Shown: positions 7,601 through 17,137 of the stretch, in pieces | How the letters are laid out: every line of letters starts with the position of its first letter | Numbering within the stretch: the stretch's first letter is position 1 | From: CAAFZY01 sp964410325 | GTDB lineage: Bacteria > Pseudomonadota > Alphaproteobacteria > RF32 > CAG-239 | NCBI GenBank assembly: GCA_964410325.1 | Contig: CAYPFN010000018.1 | Location: 1 to 27,816 of the forward strand | DNA length: 27,816 bases | Reading direction: 5' to 3' | Translations under genes and position numbers: made by a program | Notes under the pieces: generated by a model | The model's input: only the letters and a program-made list of their open reading frames with translations | Told to the model about the DNA's origin: nothing | Database searches by the model: none

Positions 7601-8899
7601 ATGAAAAAATATATTTTGGGCATAATTATCGCCGTTACAATCCTTTTTCCGAGCATACCGTGCTCTGTGGCGTCGGAAAGCACCGGCGAGCCTTCTTATG
7701 AAGAAATATCTTTCTATCCAGATAATCCAGCGTATTATGCCAGATATTTTATCGTTGATTTAAATGCGCCAATACCAGATGTTAAAGCCTTAAGGCAGGA
7801 ACTTAATCGGGAGCTAGAAGTGTATAATCCGCGCTACATTATTAGTTGGGATATGGGGCCTACTTTTGATAAGTTATGGGCGGCGACAATTAAAAATTAC
7901 GGAACCAGTGAAAAGCGGATTAAAAGCGCTAATGAAGATAAACTTGTAGCGCTCATCAAAGCTTTGCCGAAAGAATATTATCCATATATTGGCCCTTATC
8001 TGCATACCTTGGCCAACACGCCGGACAAAGTGCTGAACATGCCAGGTATCAAAGAAACCAAAAACAAGTTTCCAGAAAGAATAGCGCCACAGTTGCAAGG
8101 CATTGAAGATTTAGAATTTCTTTCGCCGTATTTATATATTTTACTCATGCCAGAGATGTGGCCGAGTAACAATAAAAATATTGAAAAGCCACGTCCGCAT
8201 TTAGCTAAAATTCCGCCGGTCAAATATGAACAGGATTTTTATGCCCGAATTTTGGCGGAAACGCCGAAACAGGGATATGGCGGCGCCGCTCGCATCGATG
8301 ACAAGCCAAGTCGGGATAAACTTCGTACGCTTCGTGTCACAGCTGATTCTCCATTAACAAGCGCAGATGTTAAAGCTTTTTTAAATACGCTTGATGGTAT
8401 TAAAAATTTTGCCACCATGGGCAATACTCTAAAAATAATCAGCGCTGGCAATGTCTTAGATTATTGGGAACATAAAAACGGCGTGGCTTTGGAGATTAAC
8501 GGGTTGAAAGATTTTGTAAATCCGTGCCAACGTCTTGCTTTAAAGATTAAGTGGGCGGATATGGAAACAGAGTTTTCAAAAGCTATAGCCCCAGCAGGCT
8601 TTACGCTTGAAGAATGGGCGTATACCTGTGATAAAACCTTAAAAGCTTATCGGCTGGCGCGCATTTCTGCGCCGATGCTTGCTGCTCTGAAGCAATATAA
8701 AAGCGGGCTTCATAATAATTATGTTAACAGTTTAAATCCAATGTGGAGGGAAAGTCAATTTGCCACCATGCAAAGTTTACTTGAAACATATAAAGCGCCC
8801 CGCGGAGACGTTATAACGGTTTTAAAAAATGAGAGTGCCGTCAAAGATAAGTTAAAGCCCTGGGGGGGATTATTAATAACTTCACCTATTCCGAACTGA
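7601..8899 (+). CDS. Unrecognised exported protein
   Basis: I do not recognise this 432-residue protein. Residues 1-25 form a clear Sec signal peptide: MKKY, a hydrophobic stretch (ILGIIIAVTILFPSIP) and a likely cut after SVA or ASE near residue 25, with no lipobox cysteine at the right place. The mature part is rich in Tyr, Pro and Lys, with no transmembrane segment, no obvious catalytic motif and two well-spaced Cys (about 308 and 347) that might form a disulfide in the periplasm. The segment SPYLYILLMPEMWPSNN is aromatic and hydrophobic. It starts 150 bp from the divergent gcrA gene and ends 104 bp before rpoZ. A periplasmic or secreted location is the only supported inference. Confidence 0.85.
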   Translation: MKKYILGIIIAVTILFPSIPCSVASESTGEPSYEEISFYPDNPAYYARYFIVDLNAPIPDVKALRQELNRELEVYNPRYIISWDMGPTFDKLWAATIKNYGTSEKRIKSANEDKLVALIKALPKEYYPYIGPYLHTLANTPDKVLNMPGIKETKNKFPERIAPQLQGIEDLEFLSPYLYILLMPEMWPSNNKNIEKPRPHLAKIPPVKYEQDFYARILAETPKQGYGGAARIDDKPSRDKLRTLRVTADSPLTSADVKAFLNTLDGIKNFATMGNTLKIISAGNVLDYWEHKNGVALEINGLKDFVNPCQRLALKIKWADMETEFSKAIAPAGFTLEEWAYTCDKTLKAYRLARISAPMLAALKQYKSGLHNNYVNSLNPMWRESQFATMQSLLETYKAPRGDVITVLKNESAVKDKLKPWGGLLITSPIPN

Positions 8900-8936
8900 A
8901 AGTAGGGCGCTTTTTGTTTTTTTTATAAAAAATTTG

Positions 8937-8965
8937 TTGCAATTGCCGCAGATAATATGTATAAA
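8937..8965 (+). promoter_or_regulatory. Putative rpoZ promoter
   Basis: TTGCAA (8937-8942), a 17-bp spacer and TATAAA (8960-8965), placed 38 bp before the rpoZ start codon. An AAGGA ribosome-binding site at 8993-8997 follows. Sequence pattern only, but the spacing is ideal and the region is otherwise empty. Confidence 0.5.
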
Positions 8966-9003
8966 ATGTAAACCAGATTTTAACAATTTTATAAGGAAAA
9001 AAA

Positions 9004-9480
9004 ATGGCACGCGTTACAGTTGAAGATTGTGTTGAAAAAGTTCCGAACAGATATGAACTGCTGATGGTCGCCGCCCAACGGGCAAAAGATATTGAATCTG
9101 GCGCACCGCTACAAGTGGCTCGTGACAATGATAAGAATTCTGTTGTCGCTTTGCGGGAAATTGCTGAAAATAAAGTAAGTATTGAAGATCTGCAAAAATC
9201 CTTGGTGATGAATTTGCAAAAATACGTCGAAGTGGAAGAACCGGAAGAAGAAGAGTTGGAAATTATGGCTGCAGAAAAGGAACTTTCCGAGCTTGACAGC
9301 CAGTTTGATAGTAGCATGCTTTTAGATTCCGAATTAAACGATTCTATGCAGATTCACGACGAAGATTCCGACTTCAGTTTAGATAACGATTCAGAAATTG
9401 AAGACGGCGACATGGACGCTGAAGATTCATTCGCTGATGAGTTAATTGATGATTTTGGCGATGAAAATGAAGATTTTTAA
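9004..9480 (+). CDS. rpoZ: RNA polymerase omega subunit with long acidic tail
   Basis: Small RNA polymerase subunit that helps fold and retain beta-prime and, with it, forms a ppGpp-binding site. The first 60 or so residues are canonical: MARVTVEDCVEKVPNRYELL, AAQRAKDI and NSVVALREIAENKVS. The protein is 158 residues, well above the roughly 70-130 usual for the family. The extra C-terminal half is strongly acidic (many Glu, Asp and Ser; for example EEPEEEELE and DEDSDFSLDNDSEIED) and probably disordered. An upstream promoter and AAGGA site are present. The neighbour downstream is the ppGpp synthetase gene, the common rpoZ-spoT arrangement. Confidence 0.93.
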   Translation: MARVTVEDCVEKVPNRYELLMVAAQRAKDIESGAPLQVARDNDKNSVVALREIAENKVSIEDLQKSLVMNLQKYVEVEEPEEEELEIMAAEKELSELDSQFDSSMLLDSELNDSMQIHDEDSDFSLDNDSEIEDGDMDAEDSFADELIDDFGDENEDF

Positions 9481-9510
9481 AAAGATTTAAGACTATCTCA
9501 ATCTTTTTGT
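9479..9510 (+). terminator. Possible weak terminator after rpoZ
   Basis: AAAAAGATT (9479-9487) pairs with AATCTTTTT (9500-9508) across a 12-nt loop, the right arm doubling as the T-rich tract. The stem is nearly all A-T, so termination would be inefficient. Confidence 0.35.
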
Positions 9511-9611
9511 CCTTAAAATAAAAGTGGAATTTGTATCAATTTTTAACATTGAATACATATTCTGCTTTTATTTTTCTCGATCTAGGCATATGATGTAAAT
9601 AAAGAGGACAA

Positions 9612-11747
9612 ATGTTAAGACAGTACGAATTAGTTGATTTGGTAAAATCTTATGATCCGGAAGCTGATGAAGATGCTTTGAACCGGGCATATGTTTTTGC
9701 CATGAAAAAACACGGCGCTCAGTTGCGTACTTCTGGTGATCCGTATTATTCTCATCCAATAGAAGTAGCAGGTATTTTAACCAAATTTAAACTTGATGCA
9801 TCATCTATTATTGCCGGATTACTGCATGATACTGTTGAGGATACGGATACCACGGTTGAAGAAGTCCGAGAGTTGTTTGGCGATCAGGTGGCTTCACTTG
9901 TAGACGGCTTAACCAAGTTGGCAATGATTGAACAAAAATCGGGCAGCAGCAAACAGGCAGAAAATTTTCGCAAACTTTTACTGGCGATGTCGGATGACAT
10001 TCGCGTTTTGCTGATTAAACTGGTTGACCGCCTGCATAACATGCGCACTCTGCATTTCTGCTCTTCAGAAAAACGGCAACGTATTGCTAAGGAAACCCTG
10101 GATATATATGCCCCGTTGGCCGAACGCATTGGTATGCAGGAGGTTAAAGATGAACTGGAAGAAATTGCGTTTGCTGAACTGCATAAAGAAGCGCATGATT
10201 CAATTGTTGCTCGTTTAAACTTTTTGCGAGAGCATGGCAACAATATTGTTCCGAAAATTATCAGACGGTTGGAAAAGGATATGGAAGAAAACGGCGTTAA
10301 GGCAACGGTAACCGGCCGGGAAAAAGCTCCTTATTCAATTTGGCGTAAAATGCAGCAAAGAAATGCTTCGTTTGAACAATTATCAGATATTATGGCGTTC
10401 CGTATTTGTGTAGAAGACATTGCGACCTGTTATCAGGCTTTGGGCATCATTCATAGCAAATATCATATGGTGCCGCGACGTTTTAAGGATTATATCTCGA
10501 CCCCAAAACCAAACGGTTATCAATCTATTCATACCGGGATTATCGGTCCAGAAGATACCCGCATTGAAATTCAGATACGTACATATGAAATGCATGAAAT
10601 TGCTGAAAAAGGCGTGGCAGCGCACTGGGCATACAAACAAGGGCAAAAAGCCGAAGGGCGCAATTTCCGTTGGATGCGCGAACTTCTTGAAATTTTGGAG
10701 CAAGCGGCAAATCCAGAAGAGTTTTTGGAAAATACCAAGCTTGAGATGTATAATGATCAGGTGTTTTGTTTTACGCCGAAAGGCGATTTAATCGGCTTGC
10801 CACGTGGAGCCACTCCAGTGGATTTTGCTTATGCTGTGCATTCTAATGTTGGCAACACATGCGTTGGCGCCAAAGTCAACGGTGAGATAAAGCCCTTGCG
10901 GACAGTTTTACAAAACGGTGATCAGGTTGAGGTATTAACATCCAAGGCGCAACATCCTTCAACTGAATGGGAACGCTTTGTTGTTACCGGCAAAGCTAAA
11001 GCAGCTATTCGCCGCTATGTCCGCGCCACCAAACGCGAACAGTTCATCAGTTTAGGCGAAGAAATCCTGGAACGTTTGTTCAAGGGCGAGAATCTGGAGT
11101 TGAGTGAAAAAGGTTTGGTCGGTGTTTTACAAAATTTTGAAGCTGAAGCAATTGATGATATTTATGCCAAGGTCGGCGAAGGATTGGTAACTGGTTGGGA
11201 TGTTCTGAAAGCGGTTTATCCAGCGTATAAACAGTCTAAACTTGATAAAATGGTTAAATCCATTAAAGTTCCAGGCTTCAAAAAAAGGCGAAAATCTGAG
11301 CCTATGAAAATCAAAGGCTTGTTTTCTGATATGGCTGTGCATTTTGCTGGCTGTTGCCATCCGTTGCCGGGGGATCGGATTGTCGGCATTGTCACAACAG
11401 GCAAAGGCGTAACCGTCCATACAATAGGCTGTAAAGCGCTGGAAAAATACAGTAGTGAGCCGGAACGCTGGTTGGACATTGATTGGGGAGATGATGCCAC
11501 TGATGAATTTCACACAGCGCGGATTAAGGTTATGCTCAGCAATGAACCAGGTGCTTTAGGCGATCTTTCCAACTTGATTGCCCGCTATGAAGCCAATATT
11601 TCTAATTTGAATATTGTTTACCGGACATTAAGTTATTTCGAAATTTTAATAGATTTGGAAGTTCGTAACGTGGAACATTTAAATACCATTGTTTCTGCTC
11701 TGAAAGCATCTAAAGTTGTCAGCTATGTATCGCGGGCAGTTCAATAG
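9612..11747 (+). CDS. rsh: Bifunctional (p)ppGpp synthetase/hydrolase (Rel/SpoT family)
   Basis: Makes and degrades the stringent-response alarmone (p)ppGpp. The 711 residues cover all standard domains: an HD hydrolase domain (YYSHPIEVAGIL, GLLHDTVEDTD, LVDRLHNMRTL); a synthetase domain with PKPNGYQSIHT and QIRTYEMHEIAEKG; a TGS domain (VFCFTPKGDLIGLPRGATPVDFAYAVH, residues about 380-440); a zinc-finger-like segment with HFAGCCHPLPGD; and a C-terminal ACT domain from about residue 640. The loop R290-F-K-D293 is the RXKD type of bifunctional enzymes, unlike the EXDD of synthetase-only RelA. The ATG is preceded by AAAGAGGA. The gene ends 13 bp before acpS. Confidence 0.96.
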   Translation: MLRQYELVDLVKSYDPEADEDALNRAYVFAMKKHGAQLRTSGDPYYSHPIEVAGILTKFKLDASSIIAGLLHDTVEDTDTTVEEVRELFGDQVASLVDGLTKLAMIEQKSGSSKQAENFRKLLLAMSDDIRVLLIKLVDRLHNMRTLHFCSSEKRQRIAKETLDIYAPLAERIGMQEVKDELEEIAFAELHKEAHDSIVARLNFLREHGNNIVPKIIRRLEKDMEENGVKATVTGREKAPYSIWRKMQQRNASFEQLSDIMAFRICVEDIATCYQALGIIHSKYHMVPRRFKDYISTPKPNGYQSIHTGIIGPEDTRIEIQIRTYEMHEIAEKGVAAHWAYKQGQKAEGRNFRWMRELLEILEQAANPEEFLENTKLEMYNDQVFCFTPKGDLIGLPRGATPVDFAYAVHSNVGNTCVGAKVNGEIKPLRTVLQNGDQVEVLTSKAQHPSTEWERFVVTGKAKAAIRRYVRATKREQFISLGEEILERLFKGENLELSEKGLVGVLQNFEAEAIDDIYAKVGEGLVTGWDVLKAVYPAYKQSKLDKMVKSIKVPGFKKRRKSEPMKIKGLFSDMAVHFAGCCHPLPGDRIVGIVTTGKGVTVHTIGCKALEKYSSEPERWLDIDWGDDATDEFHTARIKVMLSNEPGALGDLSNLIARYEANISNLNIVYRTLSYFEILIDLEVRNVEHLNTIVSALKASKVVSYVSRAVQ

Positions 11748-11760
11748 GCGGATTGGTAAA

Positions 11761-12156
11761 ATGATTTGTGGCATCGGAACTGATATTGTAAACATCAAAC
11801 GCTTGGATAAAGGGCGGGAATTCCTAAACCGTTTTATTCGCCGTTGTTTAAATGAAAATGAGCGACAACAACTAACCCACCGTTGTTTTACTGATATTTC
11901 TGCCGAAATTTTATATTTGGCCAAGCGCTTTGCGGCTAAAGAAGCCGTTTCCAAAGCTTTGGGAACCGGATTTCGTGATGGCATAAATTTAAGCAATATT
12001 GAAATTTTTAACGATGCTTTGGGGTGTCCCGGGGTCAAGCTTTCAGGTCAGGCCGAGCAATACATGAAAGCAAAGTATGGAGATAATTATAGAGTTTATC
12101 TTTCTTTAAGTGACGATTATCCGTTTGCCGTCGCGTTTGCGGTCATTGAAATTTAG
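11761..12156 (+). CDS. acpS: Holo-[acyl-carrier-protein] synthase
   Basis: Transfers 4'-phosphopantetheine from CoA to apo-acyl carrier protein. From the ATG at 11761 the product is 131 residues starting MICGIGTDIVNIKRLDKG, the family N-terminus with the metal-binding Asp8. The second motif, AKRFAAKEAVSKALGTGF, carries the conserved Glu. An earlier in-frame ATG at 11716 would lie inside the rsh gene and add 15 residues foreign to the family, so the internal start is preferred. A closely linked rsh gene upstream suggests co-transcription. CCTATA (12161-12166) and TATAGG (12177-12182), followed by TCTTTTAT, may form a weak terminator after it. Confidence 0.94.
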   Translation: MICGIGTDIVNIKRLDKGREFLNRFIRRCLNENERQQLTHRCFTDISAEILYLAKRFAAKEAVSKALGTGFRDGINLSNIEIFNDALGCPGVKLSGQAEQYMKAKYGDNYRVYLSLSDDYPFAVAFAVIEI

Positions 12157-12348
12157 CCTGCCTATATTTTATTAATTATAGGTCTTTTATAAAGGCTTTT
12201 CATAAAGGTTGCGGTTTTTCTCGCGAATGAAACGGCGTAAAGTGTTTGTAAGTTTGTCATTCATAATCAGGAAACTGAGCAAATTTTACGGAACGTTTGT
12301 GCAGTTCGGATAATCAAAAATAACTATGAAAATCCCCAGTATCTCGGC

Positions 12349-15300
12349 TTAATTTTTCTTTTTGATAATGCCACCAGAAGTTATGTCTTCATCGGCAATC
12401 GGTCGCAACAGGAGAGTGCCCGTTGCGGGGACAGTCACGGTTTCTGTCTTTTTTGCATTTAAAACCTCTCCGGCGCGGGTGATTGTGCCTGAAAGAACTT
12501 CTTTAGATTTATATGATATGATGTTTTTGTTTTCCGTATTGTCGACAGTTGTAAGTGGTGTTACGACTTTTGGCAAAACCTCCGATTCCGATTCTTTTTC
12601 TTCCTCCGATTCTTTCTCAATAGATTTTAACAATGCCGGTTGTTGCAGAGCTGTTGTTTCTGCAGCGCTTTCCGCTGTCGATTTCTCATCATTTTCTTCA
12701 ACAATAACTATCTTGTTTTCTTTTTCTTTTGGCGGTATGCCACCATATTCTTCTTCCCGCACCAGCTTTTTGGCATAATCAAAAAGCTTTTCCATGCTGG
12801 AATTAAGTTTTTCCAGCTCTGCCTGCGTCTTATTAAGTAAATCCTGCATAATTTTATATTGAGTATCCAGTTCGTCAATATTATTTGTTTCTTCAATCGC
12901 ATCGCGGGCATTGTTAGCTTTTAAATTCAAATCTTCAATAACCCGTAAAGAAGTTTCAATTTGATTTTTATAGTCCGTTGCTCGCGGATCCCGATCCAAT
13001 ACAACAAGCGACCCTAACTGCATGAGTCGTAAAACATAGGCATCCAACGTTTTTTGATAGTTGACGGCCTTGGTTTTGGAACTATTGTAAATGCCAGAAA
13101 TCGTCCCGTAAGCTTCAGCGGCATGGACTTTGACATCATAAACGAAAGTCTCGTCAACTTGTGATAAAATTTCTTGCAGCTGTGGTTCAAAAATTTCCAA
13201 CTTGGCATTCATTTCCGTAATATCGTCATCGATAAAATCAACTTTAGCTTTTTCCCGCATAACATCCAGCTGGTTATTTATATCAATCACCTGCAAATGA
13301 TTGCTGTCATAGCGACTTTTAATTTCAGCATTGCTGCTTAAGGGTTTGTATTTTTCAATGCGGGGAAGAACTTCGCCCGCGGTAATTTCCTTCAGCCGCG
13401 CGACAATTACCTGCGTCTTTTCCATTTTTTCATTTAACGCTTTAATTCGCGCTTCTTCGGCAGCTTTCTTTTCTTGGGCGATTTTTTCCCAATAGCTGTC
13501 ATATTTGTTTTTAAGATCCGAGCTGTTAACAATCAGATTAGGGTTGTTCAAAGGGCCATTCCATTTGAATTCTATAGGCACCAATTGATCGCGCAGGCGT
13601 TCGAAAACAATCTTAAAAGTAGTGTCCGTATCCCAGTTTTTTAAACTTCCCGTGCCAGAAATATCAATGGTCGCTAGACCAGAGGCCATTAAAGCATCTT
13701 TAAAAGTGTATGAACTGTTTTTAATATCGATTTCCGCGCCTACCACTTCAAAGGCGGTTTGCCCTTTCTGCAGATTTTCGCGTAGCATTTCCATCAGATT
13801 ATCAGAATGAGTACGGTGGCTCAAATCGTTTTCGATAAATTCCATATCCCATCCTTTAAAGACGGCATTGTCAATATCAAAAGAAATTTTACCGTTTAGA
13901 CGGTCAATAAAATCAGCTTCAGATTCTGCGGAACTTTCAAATTCTGTTTTGGCCTGCAGCAAACCAGAAACAAAGCCATATTTTTTACCACCGAGTGCGT
14001 CCGCATCAAAGTTTGTAAAGTTGACGGCTCCGCTTATTTTTGGCGCTGATGTGACGTCTAAGTTAATCTGGGCGCTGATATTGCCTTTGTCTTTTGTGGC
14101 TTGGATATTGTCAATTTTAATCAGCCCTTGATTAATGTTTATGTCCGCGGAAACATTTTCAAAAGACTGCATTCCGTAACTAAAACTATCCGTATAAACT
14201 TTTCCGGTAAAATCAAATTTTTTGAAAAAATCATAAGCAATAACGGAGTTTTCTACCGCTGGCCTAGATAAGAAATCCGCTTCGCCGCCAATGCCGCTAC
14301 GTGTCAGGGAAATAGGGCTGTTTAGCGCCGGATTATAGAAAAAACGGTCAAATTCAAATTTATTTGTCGTAATATCAGCCGTTATCTGCGGGCGCATATT
14401 TGTCATATCAACGGCGACCCTGCCTCGGAAGTTGGTTGTGCCGATAAAAGCGTCAAAATTTTCAGTTTTCCATGACGAGGCGTTTCCTTCCACAGAACCT
14501 TTAAATGTAAAAATGTTGGAAGCCATATTTTTAGGATTGTAATTAAATCCGAGAGATTTTATAAATTGCGTAAAATCGGGTGTTTTAAATTCAAGAAGGC
14601 CGTTGAAGTTTAACATATTTTCATAATTGTACAGCTTTCCGCTGTAAACAGAATTAAGTTTTCCGATTGTATTAACGGCTTTTATTGTGGCATTATTTAA
14701 ATTTCCGGTAAAAATGCCTTTTGAATCAACATTTTGGGCATCTGCCGTCAATGGCCAGGATGGCAACGGTAAATTAAATTTATTGGCAAAGTTTTTAAAA
14801 TCGGTTGAATTAAAATTATATTTGATATTTTCAAAAGATGGGTTAACCCCTAATCCAGAAACCGTTCCGGAAAAATCCAGACTTGTTTCTGCCGTTTTGC
14901 CGATTTTAAAATTCTGAATTTTGACGGTATTATTTTCCGTATCCAGAAAAACTTCAACGTTTTCAAACGGAATTTTATGATAAACGCCGCGACCGAGTTT
15001 CATTTCAACATGAAGATCAAATTTGTTAAGGAAAGCCAATTTATTTAAAATAGCCTCCGCTTTTTCCATCAGATGAAGTTTTTGCTCTTCCTCGCTTAAT
15101 GGCGGAATGTAATTATCCAAGTTGACCGATTCGCTATTAAGCGCGATAAACAGCTTGAGTTTTCCGTTACGGATAATGCCAATAGCGCCATCAGCTGAAA
15201 TCTTGTCCAGGCTGAAAGTCAAAGGCATGATTCGAATTTGATTCAAATTTCCAGAGATTTCGGTGTGAATTTGCGCTCCGCGGTACGTCGAATTAGTATA

Positions 15301-16632
15301 TTTTGCGGGTTTAATGCCCATCCATTCCATAAATTTTAGGGCATCCTGACAAATGCTGTTAACTTTAAAGTTATACGATAAAACCTTTTCATGTTCAAAA
15401 ACGTCACCAGTGACAGAAATATCAGCATCACCCGGGAATAAACCGGAAAATTCCGTAATTTTCAAGGCATCGTCGATTAAATCGGCGCTTAAGCTGAAAT
15501 TACGAATGATCTGATCATTGTACGTGGCTTTCACGGCCTTAATATCAGCCACCATGTCAAAATCAAAGAAAGGTTCAAAAGGCGTTTTGTTGCCGTCATA
15601 TTTTTTAAGTTGTTCTTTTATGATGCCCATAATCGGCTGCAAATCAAGATTGGTCATTTCAAACCTGAGTTCAACCACTCTTTTTTCTTCGCCGGGCTTA
15701 GGCTCTAGCGGAATTAAGATATTTCCAGCGCCGGCCGTATCGTCACCGTATTTAACAATAAAGCTGGAAAAATCAACTTGCTGATTGTTGGTGTTAAGCT
15801 CAATAGAAAAAGCTAAAGGATAATTAAACTCTTCTGGCAAAATGATTTGATTGGTCAACTCGTTTATAAAAGTCGAAGGATTTTGCGATTCGACAATAAA
15901 ATTACCTTTGATTTCATTGTTGCTGGTCAAAATTGAACCATCAAACCGCGCGTAGCTTTCGGTTGACGGGTGGGTCAATACCAAATTCAAAGAGGTGGCA
16001 AAACTTTCGGACAATGTGCCTAATGTCAAGGCAAAACCGGCGGGGTTGTTGTCTTTAACAAAGTTGCCGTCAATCCGGTATGGTCCGCGCAGGCTTTGAG
16101 CGGTAATTTCTGCATTGAGGTTTTGTAAAGTAATGTCAACATTTAATCCCCTATTGATAATTTGTACGGAGGCGTCTTTGAACATAACGCTATTTAAGGC
16201 GACTTCCACCTCGTTAATGGTGCTCTTTTGTTCATTGGAAATTTCCGAATACCAGTTTAATTTTCCGTCCGGCATAAGCTCAATCAGGATTGTCGGATTA
16301 ACCAGCGACATGTTATTGACGACAAAATTGCCTTTTAACAGGGGAATCAAACTTAGATCCGTTACCATTTCATTAATGACAGCCAGCGGTTCAGCGGTAT
16401 TTTCCCCGCTTTTATTATAAATTTTTATATCTTTGGCCGTCAGATACGGCGTTGGAAAAACCGACAATGACACGTTGCCACCGAAAACCACTTTTTTGCC
16501 GGTAATATTTTCCAGCTGTTCGGCAATTTTTCCTTTATGTTTGTTCCAGTCAATGGTTGAAATATAAGCTGAAACCCCGCCCACGGCGAGAACGGCAATG
16601 ACAATCAGGCTGATAAAAAGTTTTTTAAACAC
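12349..16632 (-). CDS. Giant AsmA-family inner-membrane/periplasmic protein
   Basis: AsmA-family proteins are anchored by one N-terminal helix and extend a long beta-rich groove across the periplasm; relatives (TamB, YhdP, YdbH) are implicated in phospholipid transport to the outer membrane. The GTG at 16630-16632 is chosen because GGAG lies 9 nt upstream; this gives 1427 residues beginning (V)FKKLFISLIVIAVLAV. A TTG further up (16653) would swallow that site. The AsmA N-terminal pattern KIAEQLENITGKKVVFGG..LSVFPTPYLTAKDI is clear. The AsmA-C-like portion is around FKGWDMEFIENDLSHR to KNWDTDTTFKIVFERLRDQL. About 340 residues follow that are not typical: Glu/Lys/Ala-rich helical, probably coiled coil, then a Glu/Ser-rich tail ending in GGIIKKKN. 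It is divergent from cdd. Confidence 0.88.
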   Translation of the reverse strand: MFKKLFISLIVIAVLAVGGVSAYISTIDWNKHKGKIAEQLENITGKKVVFGGNVSLSVFPTPYLTAKDIKIYNKSGENTAEPLAVINEMVTDLSLIPLLKGNFVVNNMSLVNPTILIELMPDGKLNWYSEISNEQKSTINEVEVALNSVMFKDASVQIINRGLNVDITLQNLNAEITAQSLRGPYRIDGNFVKDNNPAGFALTLGTLSESFATSLNLVLTHPSTESYARFDGSILTSNNEIKGNFIVESQNPSTFINELTNQIILPEEFNYPLAFSIELNTNNQQVDFSSFIVKYGDDTAGAGNILIPLEPKPGEEKRVVELRFEMTNLDLQPIMGIIKEQLKKYDGNKTPFEPFFDFDMVADIKAVKATYNDQIIRNFSLSADLIDDALKITEFSGLFPGDADISVTGDVFEHEKVLSYNFKVNSICQDALKFMEWMGIKPAKYTNSTYRGAQIHTEISGNLNQIRIMPLTFSLDKISADGAIGIIRNGKLKLFIALNSESVNLDNYIPPLSEEEQKLHLMEKAEAILNKLAFLNKFDLHVEMKLGRGVYHKIPFENVEVFLDTENNTVKIQNFKIGKTAETSLDFSGTVSGLGVNPSFENIKYNFNSTDFKNFANKFNLPLPSWPLTADAQNVDSKGIFTGNLNNATIKAVNTIGKLNSVYSGKLYNYENMLNFNGLLEFKTPDFTQFIKSLGFNYNPKNMASNIFTFKGSVEGNASSWKTENFDAFIGTTNFRGRVAVDMTNMRPQITADITTNKFEFDRFFYNPALNSPISLTRSGIGGEADFLSRPAVENSVIAYDFFKKFDFTGKVYTDSFSYGMQSFENVSADININQGLIKIDNIQATKDKGNISAQINLDVTSAPKISGAVNFTNFDADALGGKKYGFVSGLLQAKTEFESSAESEADFIDRLNGKISFDIDNAVFKGWDMEFIENDLSHRTHSDNLMEMLRENLQKGQTAFEVVGAEIDIKNSSYTFKDALMASGLATIDISGTGSLKNWDTDTTFKIVFERLRDQLVPIEFKWNGPLNNPNLIVNSSDLKNKYDSYWEKIAQEKKAAEEARIKALNEKMEKTQVIVARLKEITAGEVLPRIEKYKPLSSNAEIKSRYDSNHLQVIDINNQLDVMREKAKVDFIDDDITEMNAKLEIFEPQLQEILSQVDETFVYDVKVHAAEAYGTISGIYNSSKTKAVNYQKTLDAYVLRLMQLGSLVVLDRDPRATDYKNQIETSLRVIEDLNLKANNARDAIEETNNIDELDTQYKIMQDLLNKTQAELEKLNSSMEKLFDYAKKLVREEEYGGIPPKEKENKIVIVEENDEKSTAESAAETTALQQPALLKSIEKESEEEKESESEVLPKVVTPLTTVDNTENKNIISYKSKEVLSGTITRAGEVLNAKKTETVTVPATGTLLLRPIADEDITSGGIIKKKN

Positions 16633-16665
16633 GACGCAATTCTCCTGTAACAAACGTAAAAAATC

Positions 16666-16693
16666 TTTGCCAAATATATGAATAATGTATAAT
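16666..16693 (+). promoter_or_regulatory. Putative cdd-punA-deoA operon promoter
   Basis: TATAAT at 16688-16693 is an exact -10 box, with a weak -35 candidate TTTGCC at 16666-16671 (16-bp spacer). It lies in the 103-bp gap between the divergent AsmA gene and cdd, 42 bp before the cdd ATG. Confidence 0.4.
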
Positions 16694-16735
16694 ATCCATA
16701 ATATAAATCAACTAATTTTTGATTAAGGAGAAAAA

Positions 16736-17137
16736 ATGTCCGCACTTTCCGAACTTTATAAGCAGGCGCTTGAAGTGCGTCGCTTGGCTTATGTTCCGTA
16801 TTCAAAATTTGCGGTTGGCGCCGCGCTTTTAACCCCTGAGGGCAAAATTTATACTGGTTGTAATGTTGAAAATGTGTCTTATCCCTGTGGCACCTGCGCT
16901 GAAGCCGGGGCAATTGCGGCTATGCATGCCGGTGGCGATAAAATAATAAAAGAAATGGTTGTAGTGGCCGACGGTGAAAATTTAATAACGCCGTGCGGAG
17001 CTTGTTTGCAGCGGATTTTTGAATTTGCGGATGAAAATGCGAAAGTGCATTTAGCCGATTTGGAGGGCATTAAAAAAACATATAAAATCAGTGAGCTACT
17101 GCCGCTGGTTTTTAATGAAAAGGAACTCCGGAAATGA
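16736..17137 (+). CDS. cdd: Cytidine deaminase
   Basis: Zinc enzyme that deaminates cytidine and deoxycytidine to (deoxy)uridine in pyrimidine salvage. The 133-residue homotetrameric-type protein has YVPYSKFAVGAALLT near the N-terminus, the catalytic CAE motif (C54, A55, E56 in GTCAEAGA) and the zinc-binding PCGACLQ with C87 and C90. A strong AAGGAG precedes the ATG. The last four bases are ATGA, joining it to the purine nucleoside phosphorylase gene, so the operon is translationally coupled. Confidence 0.95.
   Translation: MSALSELYKQALEVRRLAYVPYSKFAVGAALLTPEGKIYTGCNVENVSYPCGTCAEAGAIAAMHAGGDKIIKEMVVVADGENLITPCGACLQRIFEFADENAKVHLADLEGIKKTYKISELLPLVFNEKELRK

Noticed and set aside
12362..16420. 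Many open frames on the plus strand across the AsmA-family gene.
   Set aside because: They are short, lack ribosome-binding sites and carry no recognisable protein pattern; the single long minus-strand frame explains the region.
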